51,201 nucleotides of DNA, from assembly GCA_023663725.1 (NCBI GenBank), contig JAMPGX010000020.1, forward strand, positions 1-51,201. Reading direction: 5' to 3'. The notes under the pieces were generated by a model, which was not told where the DNA came from, did not search any database, and saw only the letters and a list, made by a program, of their open reading frames with translations. Of this stretch, positions 43,155-51,201 are shown piece after piece. The stretch comes from a bacterium. Lineage in GTDB: Bacteria > Bacillota > Clostridia > Lachnospirales > Lachnospiraceae. A program made the translations under genes and the position numbers. Numbering within the stretch: position 1 is the stretch's first letter; each line of letters opens with the position of its first letter.

Positions 43155-45248
43155 ATGGACATAAGCCAATATCTAGACATTTTCATTGACGAAAGCAATG
43201 AGCATTTACAGAATCTGAATACGCAGATTCTTAACCTGGAGTCGGATCCGGAGAATATGGATACGATTAATGAGATTTTCAGGGCGGCGCATTCTTTGAA
43301 GGGAATGGCTGGAACGATGGGGTATAAGCGGATGCAGACGCTTACCCACGATATGGAGAATGTTTTTTCGGAGGTTCGCAACGGGAATATCAAGGTCAGT
43401 CCCAATATGGTGGATATTCTGTTCCAGTGTTTGGATGCTCTGGATGAGTACGTCAGCAACGTCAAGGAATCTGCGGATGAGGGAACCAATGACAACGAGC
43501 CTTTGATCCGACAGCTTAACGCTGTGCTCAATGGTCAGGGCAAGGCTGAGCAGACGGCGCCCGCGGCGCAGGAGAAGTCTGCATCGGCAGAGGACGCCAA
43601 CAGCTGGACCAAGATACGGTTGGATTCGGCTCAGCAGCATGTGATCAAGGAAGCCAAATCGCAGGGGAAAAATGTATATGGCTTGACGGTATCCGTTCAG
43701 GAGAGCTGTATCTTGAAGGCCGCCAGAGCGTTCCTTGTGTTCAAGGCGGTGGAGGAAAGGGGCGAGATCATTGTCTCAGAGCCGTCGGCGCAGGATATTG
43801 AGGATGAGAAGTTTGAATTGGATTTCAGCTTGATTGTCGTCTCGGATGCGAATATTGAGGATCTCAAGAATGCTGTGACCAATGTATCGGAGATCGCTTC
43901 GGTAGAGGGAGATTCTATTATTCTGGAGAATATGGAATCCAAGGATAAGTATGAGGACGCCGACCATGAGACGGCGGCTGAGAATAAGCAGGAGGCTCCG
44001 GCTGCTCCTGTGGAAGCCGCGCCCGCGGAAAATGCGAGTCAGCCGGCTGCAGCGCCCAAGGCGGGAGAGAAGAAACAGACCGCCAACAAGCCAGTCGTGA
44101 ACCGCACCGTGCGAGTAGATATTGAGAAGCTGGACGTATTGATGAATCTGGTAAGCGAGTTGATTATTGCCAAGAACTCACTGGTGTCAGTTTCCAATCA
44201 GGTGCAGGGACAGAATCAGGGCGTCAACGAACAGATCGAGTATCTGGAGAACGTAACCACGAATCTGCACGAATCCGTCATGAAGGTTCGTATGGTGCCC
44301 ATTGAGAGTGTTGTGAGCAAATTCCCCAGAATGATCCGCGACCTGTCCAAGAAGCTGGATAAGAAGATGGAGCTGTATATGACAGGAGAGGAGACGGAGC
44401 TGGATCGCACTGTGGTGGATGAGATCGGAGATCCTCTGATGCATCTGCTGCGCAACTCGGCGGATCATGGCCTTGAGTCCTCGGAAGTACGTCTTCAGAG
44501 AGGTAAGCCGGAGGTGGGTTCCATCTTTCTGGATGCCTATCAGGACGGCAACAATGTCGTGATCGAGGTGAGAGACGATGGCAATGGCATAGATGTGGAA
44601 AGGGTCAAGGAAAAGGCTCTGGAGAGGGGGGCTATCACTCCGGAGCAGGCGGCTAACATGTCGGATAAGGAGATTATTGATCTGTTGTTCCTGCCCAGCT
44701 TCTCCACGGCCAAGAAGGTGACGGACGTGTCCGGAAGAGGCGTAGGTCTGGATGTGGTCAAATCCAAGATAGAGTCTCTCAGCGGCGAGGTGGAGGTCAA
44801 GAGCAAGCTGGGTGAGGGGAGTACCTGGACGATCAGGCTTCCGCTGACTCTGGCGATCATCCAGGCGTTGATGGTAGTGGTGGGCGGAGAAAAATATGCT
44901 ATTTCCCTGGGGACAATTCAGACAATTGAGGACATAGATCCCAAGGATATCAAGCTGGTACAGAATAAAGAGGTTATCCATCTGAGAGGTACGGTGATTC
45001 CGCTGATCCGTCTGTCCAATGTGTTGGACGTGGAGAGCGCCCGATCTCCGGAAGAGCACCTGATGGTTGTCATTGTGAAAAAGGGAGATAAGCTTGCGGG
45101 ACTGGTGATCGACGATATGATCGGACAGCAGGAGATCGTTATCAAATCTCTGGGTAAATATATCAAGCAATGCAAATTCATCAGCGGCGCGACCATTCTG
45201 GGAGACGGCGAAGTGGCACTGATTCTGGATGCCAACGCACTCATATAG
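43155..45248 (+). CDS. cheA: Chemotaxis histidine kinase CheA
   Basis: A 697-residue kinase that phosphorylates CheY and CheB. Domains in order: Hpt with H46 (RAAHSLKGMAGTMGY), P2-like response regulator docking region (about 155-270), Ala/Pro linker, dimerisation helices (VDIEKLDVLMNLVSELIIAK), HATPase (HLLRNSADHGLE, DDGNGIDVERV, GRGVGLDVVKS) and the CheW-like P5 domain to the C-terminus. Standard size for Clostridia. Confidence 0.97.
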   Translation: MDISQYLDIFIDESNEHLQNLNTQILNLESDPENMDTINEIFRAAHSLKGMAGTMGYKRMQTLTHDMENVFSEVRNGNIKVSPNMVDILFQCLDALDEYVSNVKESADEGTNDNEPLIRQLNAVLNGQGKAEQTAPAAQEKSASAEDANSWTKIRLDSAQQHVIKEAKSQGKNVYGLTVSVQESCILKAARAFLVFKAVEERGEIIVSEPSAQDIEDEKFELDFSLIVVSDANIEDLKNAVTNVSEIASVEGDSIILENMESKDKYEDADHETAAENKQEAPAAPVEAAPAENASQPAAAPKAGEKKQTANKPVVNRTVRVDIEKLDVLMNLVSELIIAKNSLVSVSNQVQGQNQGVNEQIEYLENVTTNLHESVMKVRMVPIESVVSKFPRMIRDLSKKLDKKMELYMTGEETELDRTVVDEIGDPLMHLLRNSADHGLESSEVRLQRGKPEVGSIFLDAYQDGNNVVIEVRDDGNGIDVERVKEKALERGAITPEQAANMSDKEIIDLLFLPSFSTAKKVTDVSGRGVGLDVVKSKIESLSGEVEVKSKLGEGSTWTIRLPLTLAIIQALMVVVGGEKYAISLGTIQTIEDIDPKDIKLVQNKEVIHLRGTVIPLIRLSNVLDVESARSPEEHLMVVIVKKGDKLAGLVIDDMIGQQEIVIKSLGKYIKQCKFISGATILGDGEVALILDANALI

Positions 45249-45294
45249 AATAGGGATTAGAGGCTCGCAGAAGCGGGCGGATGGGAGTTAAGAG

Positions 45295-45765
45295 ATGGAA
45301 AACTTGAGCGTAATGGAACATAGTGATGTGACTCAGCAGTACATCGTAGTACGGCTGGGAGAGGAGCAGTATGGCGTGGATATCCGCTTTATTGACAATA
45401 TAGTGAGGATGCAGAAGATTACCCGTGTACCCAAGGTGGCGCCTTATCTGAGAGGTGTGATCAATCTGCGGGGAGAAGTCATTCCGATTATGAGTCTGCG
45501 ACTTAAGATGTTTTTGCCGGAGGATGAGATTACCAAAGCCACTCGAATCATTATTCTGAAGCTGGAGCAGTATGGGAGCATCGGCATCATTGTGGACGAG
45601 GTGAAGGAAGTAGTAACGCTGGATGAAGCGCACATAGAGAAAATTGCCTATGATTCCAAGGAGGAGCGCACTAATTTCCTTGGGGGAGTCGGCAAGTACG
45701 AGGGCGGGCTGATCTCGCTGCTGGACTTCAATCTGGTGATGCAGGAGAGAGAGACTGTTGTTTAA
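45295..45765 (+). CDS. cheW: Chemotaxis coupling protein CheW
   Basis: A 156-residue adaptor joining receptors and CheA. Characteristic CheW strands are YIVVRLGEEQYGVDIRFIDN, PYLRGVINLRGEVIPIM and GGVGKYEGGLISLLDF. It begins 46 bp after cheA with AGTTAAGAG before ATG. Confidence 0.96.
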   Translation: MENLSVMEHSDVTQQYIVVRLGEEQYGVDIRFIDNIVRMQKITRVPKVAPYLRGVINLRGEVIPIMSLRLKMFLPEDEITKATRIIILKLEQYGSIGIIVDEVKEVVTLDEAHIEKIAYDSKEERTNFLGGVGKYEGGLISLLDFNLVMQERETVV

Positions 45766-45786
45766 TTCAATTAGGAGAGACATTTT

Positions 45787-46404
45787 ATGTCAGAGATGAG
45801 TTTGGAACACGTAACAAACAATTATATGGACGTGCTGCGTGAGATCGGCAATATTGGCGCCGGTAATGCGATGACGGCACTTTCCCAGATGCTGCAGAGC
45901 AAGGTGGATATGCAGGTGCCTCAGGTACAGCTTCTGGAATTCTCGGAGGTTGGTTCCCTGGTTGGCGGCGAGGAGCTACTCATGGTAGGGGTGCTTCTGG
46001 GGGTAGAGGGAGATATTACTGGCAGCATTATGTTCCTGGTGGAGCTCAATGCTGCCAAGGGGCTTGTCAAAAAGATCATGATGGGGTATGACTCAGGGCA
46101 GCCAGGCCTGGATGAGATGGAGACCTCAGCCATGATGGAATTGAGTAATATTATCACAGGGGCATATTTGAATTCCCTGGCAACGATGACCAATCTGTGC
46201 ATTTACCCTACGCCGCCGAGTCTGACTGTGGATATGGCAGGCGCCATATTGAGTGTGCCGGCCATTATGTTTGGTGAGTTGGGAGACAATATTTTGCTGA
46301 TTCAGTCCCGCTTCTTCGATGAAGTGGAGGTTGACGGTTATTTCATATTGATTCCTGATCTGGAGTCCTATCAGAAAATATTGTCGTCACTGGGTATTAT
46401 GTAG
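45787..46404 (+). CDS. cheC: CheY-P phosphatase CheC
   Basis: A 205-residue phosphatase and partner of CheD in Firmicute adaptation. Both catalytic helices are intact: E19/N22 (REIGNIGAGNAMTAL) and E118/N121 (MELSNIITGAYLNSL). It starts 21 bp after cheW and precedes cheD, whose activity it controls by binding CheY-P. Confidence 0.95.
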   Translation: MSEMSLEHVTNNYMDVLREIGNIGAGNAMTALSQMLQSKVDMQVPQVQLLEFSEVGSLVGGEELLMVGVLLGVEGDITGSIMFLVELNAAKGLVKKIMMGYDSGQPGLDEMETSAMMELSNIITGAYLNSLATMTNLCIYPTPPSLTVDMAGAILSVPAIMFGELGDNILLIQSRFFDEVEVDGYFILIPDLESYQKILSSLGIM

Positions 46405-46433
46405 GGGCTGAGACAAGGAGGCGAAATGTACAG

Positions 46434-46919
46434 ATGGGTAAGATCATTACAGTAGGCATGGCGGATCTGAAGACCTGTAAGAGCCCCGATGGTTTGATTA
46501 CGCTGGGGCTGGGATCCTGCATAGGAATCGCAATCAGGGATCCCAAGACGGGGATTGGCGGCTTGGCGCATATTATGCTGCCGGACAGCACGTCGATTCG
46601 CGGCAATCAGAATATTGCGAAATTTGCTGATACCGGAATAGTGGAGCTGGTGCGGCAGATGGAGAAATTGGGGGCGTCAAAAGTCAGGATGGTGGCAAAG
46701 ATTGCGGGAGGGGCAACTATGTTCCAATCCATGGCAAAAAATGATCTGATGAATGTCGGTGAGCGCAATGCGGCGGCATCCAGAGCCGTGCTGAAGCAGC
46801 TGAACATACCGCTATTGGCGGCGGATACGGGCGCCAATTATGGCCGGACGGTCACTTTCTTTCCGGAGACGGGAGAGTTTCACATTCGTGCGGTAGGCAG
46901 GAATGAGACAATCATATAA
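46434..46919 (+). CDS. cheD: Chemoreceptor glutamine deamidase CheD
   Basis: A 161-residue deamidase of chemoreceptor Gln residues. The catalytic triad T23-C29-H46 is in TLGLGSCIGIA and GGLAHIMLPDS, with spacing as in characterised CheD. It forms the CheC-CheD-CheY-P feedback loop with the gene just upstream. Confidence 0.95.
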   Translation: MGKIITVGMADLKTCKSPDGLITLGLGSCIGIAIRDPKTGIGGLAHIMLPDSTSIRGNQNIAKFADTGIVELVRQMEKLGASKVRMVAKIAGGATMFQSMAKNDLMNVGERNAAASRAVLKQLNIPLLAADTGANYGRTVTFFPETGEFHIRAVGRNETII

Positions 46920-46982
46920 TGGCGGAAGAGAGCATATGGATGATTGCAGACAGGTTTGTCTGCAATTTATATGAGGATGGAT

Positions 46983-47258
46983 ATGAAGAGAAAATATATA
47001 CCGATTATTATGATGCTGGTAGCGGGAATAATCAGCAGTCTGTTTACCATGATCAGGGGAGAATCTCTGCTTTACAGAATGACAGCGCTTCTGTGTACCA
47101 TGCTGTTCTTCTATGGACTCGGACAGATATTATACTATGTGCTTAATTATTTTGACAGAGAGAATGAGAAAAGACTGGCTGCGGAGAATGCGTTGTCTGA
47201 GGAGGATGAGGCGGCCGCTGACAGTGTGACGGAATTTCAGGAAGAAAACATAGGATAA
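46983..47258 (+). CDS. Small two-helix membrane protein between cheD and sigD
   Basis: A 91-residue protein of unknown function. It reads MKRKYIPIIMMLVAGIISSL at the start, with predicted transmembrane helices at about 5-20 and 32-50, then a charged acidic tail (about 52-91). GAGGA sits 5 bases before ATG 46983; in-frame ATGs at 46971 and 46977 are alternatives. A second frame starting at the cheD stop (46919) covers part of the same DNA but lacks protein-like features. Bacillus subtilis has no gene in this slot, so it is an addition in this lineage, perhaps motility related. Confidence 0.75.
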   Translation: MKRKYIPIIMMLVAGIISSLFTMIRGESLLYRMTALLCTMLFFYGLGQILYYVLNYFDRENEKRLAAENALSEEDEAAADSVTEFQEENIG

Positions 47259-47286
47259 TATGCGGCAGTACAGAAAGGAGGGTATC

Positions 47287-48060
47287 ATGGACGAGGCAGG
47301 CAGGAAGAAGCTCTGGGATGAATATATGCGGACGAAGACACCAGAGCTTCGCGAGAAGATAATTCTGGAATATGCTCCGCTGGTAAAGACGGTGGCCGGA
47401 AGGCTCAGCATGTATCTCGGTTATAACGTGGAATATGAGGATCTGGTCAGCTACGGTATTTTTGGCCTGATAGACGCGATAGACAAATTCGATACTCTCA
47501 AGGAAGTGAAATTTGAGACCTATGCCAGCCTGCGAATCAGGGGCTCCATATTGGATCAGATCCGTAAGATGGACTGGATTCCCAGAACCATTCGTCAGAA
47601 GCAGAAGCAGATTGACAGTGTGATCCGGCAGATTGAAACGGAGACCGGCAAGAGTGCCACAGACGAGGAGATTGCTCAGAAACTTGGGATCACTGACGAC
47701 GAGTATGTGGATTGGCAGTCACAGATGAAGATCACGGGACTGGTGTCGCTGAATGAGTATGTGGAGCAGGGGAGCGACGTGTCTCAGGACAGCAGTCAGC
47801 ACACGGCGGCGAGATTTGTCAGCCCTGAGGAGAATATTGAGAAGCAGGAGCTCACCAAAATACTGGGAGAGGCGCTGGAGCTGCTGACAGAGAAAGAGAA
47901 TAAGGTTATTACGCTCTACTACTATGAGGATCTAACGCTGAAAGAGATCAGCAATGTGTTAGAGGTTTCGGAATCCCGGGTATCCCAGCTGCATACGAGG
48001 GCGCTTCAGAAGATGAAGGGGAAGATGGGAAGTTACATGGGAATATTAAGAGATCAATAG
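47287..48060 (+). CDS. sigD: Motility sigma factor SigD (FliA/WhiG family)
   Basis: A 257-residue sigma-28 factor directing late flagellar, motor and autolysin genes. Region 2 shows VEYEDLVSYGIFGLIDAIDK and WIPRTIRQKQKQI; region 4 has the helix-turn-helix LTLKEISNVLEVSESRVSQL. ATG 47287 follows AAAGGAGGG closely; an upstream in-frame ATG at 47260 lacks a good site. Location near the end of the operon couples its amount to transcription of the whole operon, as in Bacillus. No flgM anti-sigma gene is in the window. Confidence 0.95.
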   Translation: MDEAGRKKLWDEYMRTKTPELREKIILEYAPLVKTVAGRLSMYLGYNVEYEDLVSYGIFGLIDAIDKFDTLKEVKFETYASLRIRGSILDQIRKMDWIPRTIRQKQKQIDSVIRQIETETGKSATDEEIAQKLGITDDEYVDWQSQMKITGLVSLNEYVEQGSDVSQDSSQHTAARFVSPEENIEKQELTKILGEALELLTEKENKVITLYYYEDLTLKEISNVLEVSESRVSQLHTRALQKMKGKMGSYMGILRDQ

Positions 48061-48100
48061 GATCTGCTCTGGATCGGACGATGACGGAGGTTACAAAGAG

Positions 48101-49690
48101 ATGGCAAAAAATGGCTATTTTCAACTGGTGAATGTCCAGAATGGTTTTGGAATAAAGTGCGTACCTCCGAGGGACGGAGGAGAGGCAATACAGATCAATG
48201 AGCTCATGGAATATCTGAACAGGCGCAATCTTACTTACGATATTCTGGCGTTGAAAAGGGTGGCGAGCGCAGATACGGAGAGTACACTCTTTCTGGCTTC
48301 GGGAGCGTGCCCGGTGGAGCAGGAGAGCTATCAGATGGATGTCAGCGATGATTTCATGACAGTGACAGTTCGATTTTATCCGCCTTCCGAGACGGGCAAG
48401 CGTATGCCGATGGAAGAATTTCTCCGCGATCTGAGCTTTAAAAAGATTGTATTTGGACTGAATATGGGGGCGATGCAGGAGCATTTTCAGGAAGGTGATT
48501 ACTGCAAGAATATTGTGGTGGCTCAGGGGAAGCCTCCACGACATGGCAAGGATGCAGAGATACAATACTTTTTCAATACAGATCCGCATGCAGTTCCCAC
48601 GCTGAAGGAAGATGGCAGCGTGGATTTCTTCAATTTGAACACCATAAACCATTGTAAAAAAGGTGATCTGCTCGCGCAGATCATTCCCGAGGACGTCGGC
48701 AGTCCAGGACTCAATGTGGCGGGAGTACAGATAAAACCCAGAGCTGTGAAACGGGCGGTCCTTAAATTTGGGAAAAATGTGGCCCTGTCTGAGGATCGCA
48801 GGTCTATTACCTCCGAGGTTAACGGCTGTGTGAGCCTGGTGGATGATCAGGTGTTCGTAACGGATCTCTATGTGGTGGAAAATGTGGATAACAGTACGGG
48901 AAACATTGAGTTTGAGGGCAGTGTGCAGATCAATGGCAACGTCTGTTCCGGATTTTGTGTGAAAGCAAAGGGCAATGTGATCATCAAGGGCGTGGTGGAG
49001 GGCGCCACTGTTCTGGCCGAGGGCGATATCGCGATTACGAAGGGCATGAACGGTATGAATAAGGGGCGGCTGGAGGCAGGTGGCAATATTGTCACCAAAT
49101 TTCTGGAGAATGCCAACGCCAATGCGGGGGGATATGTCTCCGCGGAGTCTATTCTGCACAGCAAAGTTACGGCGGGGAGCGAGATCAATGTCACAGGTAA
49201 GTACGGGTTCATCACTGGCGGGCATGTGTGCGCTGGCTATAAGGTCAGCGCCAAGAATCTGGGCGCCAATCTGGGAGCGGCAACTATGGTGGAGGTAGGT
49301 GTGAATCCGAAGTTGAAGGAGGACTATCAGGCTCTCCAAGAGGAGCTGCTGGAGATCCAGAAGGTGATCCAGAAGACTCAGCCGATTCTGATAAATTTTG
49401 CGGAGAAGAGGGCGAAGGGGGCAAATTTCTCGCCGGAGCAGATCAAGTATATCCGCTCTCTGATTATTATGGTGGAGGATAAGAAGAAGGAGCTGGAAGA
49501 GAAGAATGAGAAGTGGGAAGAGCTTCGAGTCGCCTTTGAAGGACAGAACGACGCTTTCGTGGAGGTGACGGGAGAGGCATTCCCAGGTACTGTTATCATG
49601 ATCAAGGATGTCTCCATGTCGCTGCGAAGCAATTATCATCACTGTCGGTTCAAGCGCATTGGAGGAGATGTCAAGATGGTCGGACTGTAA
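48101..49690 (+). CDS. fapA: FapA (DUF342) flagellar-associated polymerising protein
   Basis: A 529-residue DUF342/FapA family protein. N-terminal alpha/beta regions (about 1-230) lead to a right-handed beta-helix core of repeated short strands (INGNVCSGFCVKAKGNVIIK, GVVEGATVLAEGDIAITKGM) and a C-terminal coiled coil (about 410-480). FapA relatives affect polar flagellar assembly or signal relay in some bacteria; the role in Clostridia is not known to me. It lies directly after sigD, suggesting a late motility function. Confidence 0.85.
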   Translation: MAKNGYFQLVNVQNGFGIKCVPPRDGGEAIQINELMEYLNRRNLTYDILALKRVASADTESTLFLASGACPVEQESYQMDVSDDFMTVTVRFYPPSETGKRMPMEEFLRDLSFKKIVFGLNMGAMQEHFQEGDYCKNIVVAQGKPPRHGKDAEIQYFFNTDPHAVPTLKEDGSVDFFNLNTINHCKKGDLLAQIIPEDVGSPGLNVAGVQIKPRAVKRAVLKFGKNVALSEDRRSITSEVNGCVSLVDDQVFVTDLYVVENVDNSTGNIEFEGSVQINGNVCSGFCVKAKGNVIIKGVVEGATVLAEGDIAITKGMNGMNKGRLEAGGNIVTKFLENANANAGGYVSAESILHSKVTAGSEINVTGKYGFITGGHVCAGYKVSAKNLGANLGAATMVEVGVNPKLKEDYQALQEELLEIQKVIQKTQPILINFAEKRAKGANFSPEQIKYIRSLIIMVEDKKKELEEKNEKWEELRVAFEGQNDAFVEVTGEAFPGTVIMIKDVSMSLRSNYHHCRFKRIGGDVKMVGL

Positions 49691-49742
49691 GGCGAAGCTT
49701 TCAGTGATTTGAGTTGGAGGTATTGCGGAAGGAGACGAGAGT

Positions 49743-50057
49743 ATGGCAATAGGGGCGATTCAGAATGCGACAATTGCGAGAGTGCAGGATTTTTCAACGA
49801 TTAAGCAGAACGAAGACAACAAGGGATATATGAATCAGGTCAGCATCGGTCAGGATCGGGAGGAAGACAAACAACAGAAGGCAAGGCAGGTCAGATCCGG
49901 TGAAGAATCAAATTGGCAGAACAGGCGTCATGATGCCAAGGAAAAGGGGCATAATGAATATGACGGGGATGGCGGCAGAAGACGTCAGGGGAAGAGACCG
50001 GTGGAGCAGATGGTGATCAAGGATCAGCCAAGACAGAGCTTTGACGCGAAAATATAG
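49743..50057 (+). CDS. Small hydrophilic protein of the flagellar operon
   Basis: A 104-residue highly polar protein (rich in Gln, Asn, Arg, Lys, Glu) without a membrane helix. Its N-terminus MAIGAIQNATIARVQDFSTI and the KQNEDNKGYMNQVSI segment are the most ordered-looking parts; the rest appears disordered and ends FDAKI. I recall similar short genes at this place in other Lachnospiraceae motility operons but know no function. GGAGACGAG precedes ATG 49743. Confidence 0.7.
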   Translation: MAIGAIQNATIARVQDFSTIKQNEDNKGYMNQVSIGQDREEDKQQKARQVRSGEESNWQNRRHDAKEKGHNEYDGDGGRRRQGKRPVEQMVIKDQPRQSFDAKI

Positions 50058-50123
50058 GGCGTATCGGGAGGCTTGTACGGCAATTTATCAGGGGACAGGC
50101 TTGCGATATGCGAGGGTGGAATT

Positions 50124-50876
50124 ATGAATATTATGGAGATTGTACTCCTGATTGTCGGTGCGGTCGTGTTTGCGGTCAGCTTTCTGATTCCAGACGGCAA
50201 GGGTGATGCGCTGGCTCATGACAGAGAGATGGCAAGAGATGAGATCAATGATCTGGTGGCGCAGGAGCTGGAGAAGATTCGCAGTCAGGTGGATGAGACC
50301 GTTGAGGAGGCCATAGAATATTCTATGGAGAAGACCGAGCGTTCTCTGGAGAGGATATCCAATGAAAAGATCATGGCCGTGAATGAATACTCAGAGACTG
50401 TGCTGGAACAGATCAACAAGAGTCAGCAGGAAATCATGTTTCTGTATGATATGCTGAATGCCAAGCATGACAATTTGAAGAATACTGCCACAGAGGTGGA
50501 AAAGAGACTCAGGGAGGCAGAGATCACCAGCAGGGAAGTGGAGGCGGTAACCAGAGAGGCGGAGATGGCGCTTCGAGAGACGGAAGCGGCAACGCAGGTA
50601 GCGCGTCAGGTGGTGGCGCCTGCCTTTCAGACCTTACAGATGGAGGAAGAGGCGGAGTCAGAGGGCCTGTCTGTCAGTCAGGACGCCGGAGAGGAAGAGA
50701 CGGCGAAAGGTCAGCAGGAGCTACAGGGAGCGCAGAGTTACAGCAATCGGAACGATGAGATTCTGGAGTTGCACCGGAAGGGACGGTCTGATGTGTCGAT
50801 TGCGAAGCAGCTGGGTCTGGGCGTAGGAGAAGTGAAACTGGTGATAGATCTGTTTAGAGGAAGTAGCAATCGATGA
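50124..50876 (+). CDS. DUF6115/SwrB-like membrane-anchored protein
   Basis: A 250-residue protein with one N-terminal transmembrane helix (about 3-22, IMEIVLLIVGAVVFAVSFLI), a long charged coiled coil (about 30-170) and a C-terminal helix-turn-helix-like module (ILELHRKGRSDVSIAKQLGL, GEVKLVIDLF). This layout and the place at the end of the fla/che operon match SwrB of Bacillus subtilis, which promotes FliP-dependent export activation and swarming. The coiled coil is longer here. Equivalence is inferred. The stop overlaps the next start (ATGA). Confidence 0.75.
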   Translation: MNIMEIVLLIVGAVVFAVSFLIPDGKGDALAHDREMARDEINDLVAQELEKIRSQVDETVEEAIEYSMEKTERSLERISNEKIMAVNEYSETVLEQINKSQQEIMFLYDMLNAKHDNLKNTATEVEKRLREAEITSREVEAVTREAEMALRETEAATQVARQVVAPAFQTLQMEEEAESEGLSVSQDAGEEETAKGQQELQGAQSYSNRNDEILELHRKGRSDVSIAKQLGLGVGEVKLVIDLFRGSSNR

Positions 50877-51201
50877 AGAGGATGCGGTTAAAATATTATC
50901 TGAGGGCTCTGGGAATCGGCATCATTGTGACGGCATTGTTGATGGGGTATAGTCAGAAAGACCAGGCGCGGATGACGGACGAGGAGATCCTTCAAAGGGC
51001 AGCTGAGCTGGAAAGGGGCAATAAGGAGGGGACATTGTTGGCAGATCTCGCCACGGCCTCGCCACGGCCAACAGAAGCACCTGCGGCGCAGCCCACAGCG
51101 GCTCCAACGGCAAAGCCGACGCCCACGGCGCAGCCCACAGCGGCTCCGACAGCAAAGCCGACGCCCACAGCGGCTCCGACGGCAAAGCCGACGCCCACGG
51201 C
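50873..51201 (+). CDS. Membrane-anchored Pro/Thr/Ala-rich protein (3' partial)
   Basis: The gene starts with ATG 50873 overlapping the previous stop and runs off the window. The visible 109 residues comprise a basic N-terminus with a transmembrane helix (LRALGIGIIVTALLMGY), a short acidic helix (TDEEILQRAAELE) and a repeat tail of PTAAPTAKPTPTA type. The signal anchor and linker suggest an outward domain beyond the edge; in related species MltG-type cell-wall enzymes or LysM proteins occupy this place, which I cannot confirm. Confidence 0.75.
   Translation, partial: MKRMRLKYYLRALGIGIIVTALLMGYSQKDQARMTDEEILQRAAELERGNKEGTLLADLATASPRPTEAPAAQPTAAPTAKPTPTAQPTAAPTAKPTPTAAPTAKPTPT
51079..51201 (+). 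repeat. Pro/Thr/Ala-coding tandem repeat at the window edge
   Basis: Repeated GC-rich units with the core CAGCGGCTCC and AAAGCCGACGCCCAC encode PTAAPTAKPTPTA-type linker sequence. At least three units are visible and the array continues past the edge. Confidence 0.8.

Noticed and set aside
46919-47146. 75-codon frame starting at the cheD stop codon
   Set aside because: It overlaps the two-helix membrane protein in another frame. Its translation has no hydrophobic segment or conserved look, and only the TAATG overlap favours it.
47948-49642. 564-codon open frame on the minus strand opposite sigD/fapA
   Set aside because: The + strand proteins are clear family members. The antisense translation is rich in His/Leu/Arg as expected from codon-bias shadows and has no recognisable motif or ribosome-binding site.

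Overview
The window looks like the chromosome of a motile Gram-positive anaerobe of the class Clostridia, most likely family Lachnospiraceae (GC near 50%). The evidence is a long fla/che operon in the Bacillus/Clostridia order, a FliY-type switch protein, CheC/CheD adaptation, CodY, an NrtR-controlled NAD salvage operon and an M6-family secreted protease. I do not assign a genus.

Region 1 (1-2640) holds the 3' part of a ferredoxin-type aldo/keto reductase that is open at the left edge, a convergent small metallophosphoesterase, and an Rpn/PD-(D/E)XK family gene with a seven-unit 21-bp repeat encoding a coiled coil. The intergenic DNA upstream contains two inverted repeats of unknown purpose.

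Region 2 (2687-7606) is an NAD salvage operon: nrtR, pncA, pncB, nadE. Two identical 11-bp palindromes sit on its promoter and are the likely operators of NrtR itself.

Region 3 (7700-10844) holds topA and codY; codY has its own promoter and a clear intrinsic terminator.

Region 4 (10992-15905) is a compact three-gene cassette: a lipoprotein, a large secreted M6-type zinc protease, and a membrane-anchored protein with a six-unit glycine-rich repeat.

Region 5 (15973 to the right edge) is the fla/che operon, all on the + strand with short gaps or overlaps. The order is flgB, flgC, fliE, fliF, fliG, fliH, fliI, fliJ, ylxF-like, fliK, flgD, a small flagellar-operon gene, flgE, flbD (swrD), motA, motB, fliL, fliM, fliY, cheY, fliO, fliP, fliQ, fliR, flhB, flhA, flhF, flhG, a PilZ gene (ycgR/flgZ type), cheB, cheA, cheW, cheC, cheD, a small membrane protein, sigD (fliA), fapA, a small hydrophilic protein, a SwrB-like DUF6115 gene, and the start of a Pro/Thr-rich membrane protein. 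It encodes the MS ring, switch, export gate and ATPase, proximal rod and hook, stators, chemotaxis core and motility sigma factor. Flagellin, hook-associated proteins, distal rod genes and cheR are not in the window.

Control signals read inside region 5 include a vegetative promoter with a leader hairpin, a near-consensus sigma-28 promoter before fliK, hairpins at three gene junctions, and a stem that buries the fliM ribosome-binding site. I saw no rRNA, tRNA, CRISPR array, insertion sequence or phage gene. The less-described elements that most merit a second look are the Met-rich (MGMNPQ-type) repeat in FliY, the internal sigma-28 promoter, the helical extension on FlgD, and the small genes flanking sigD.
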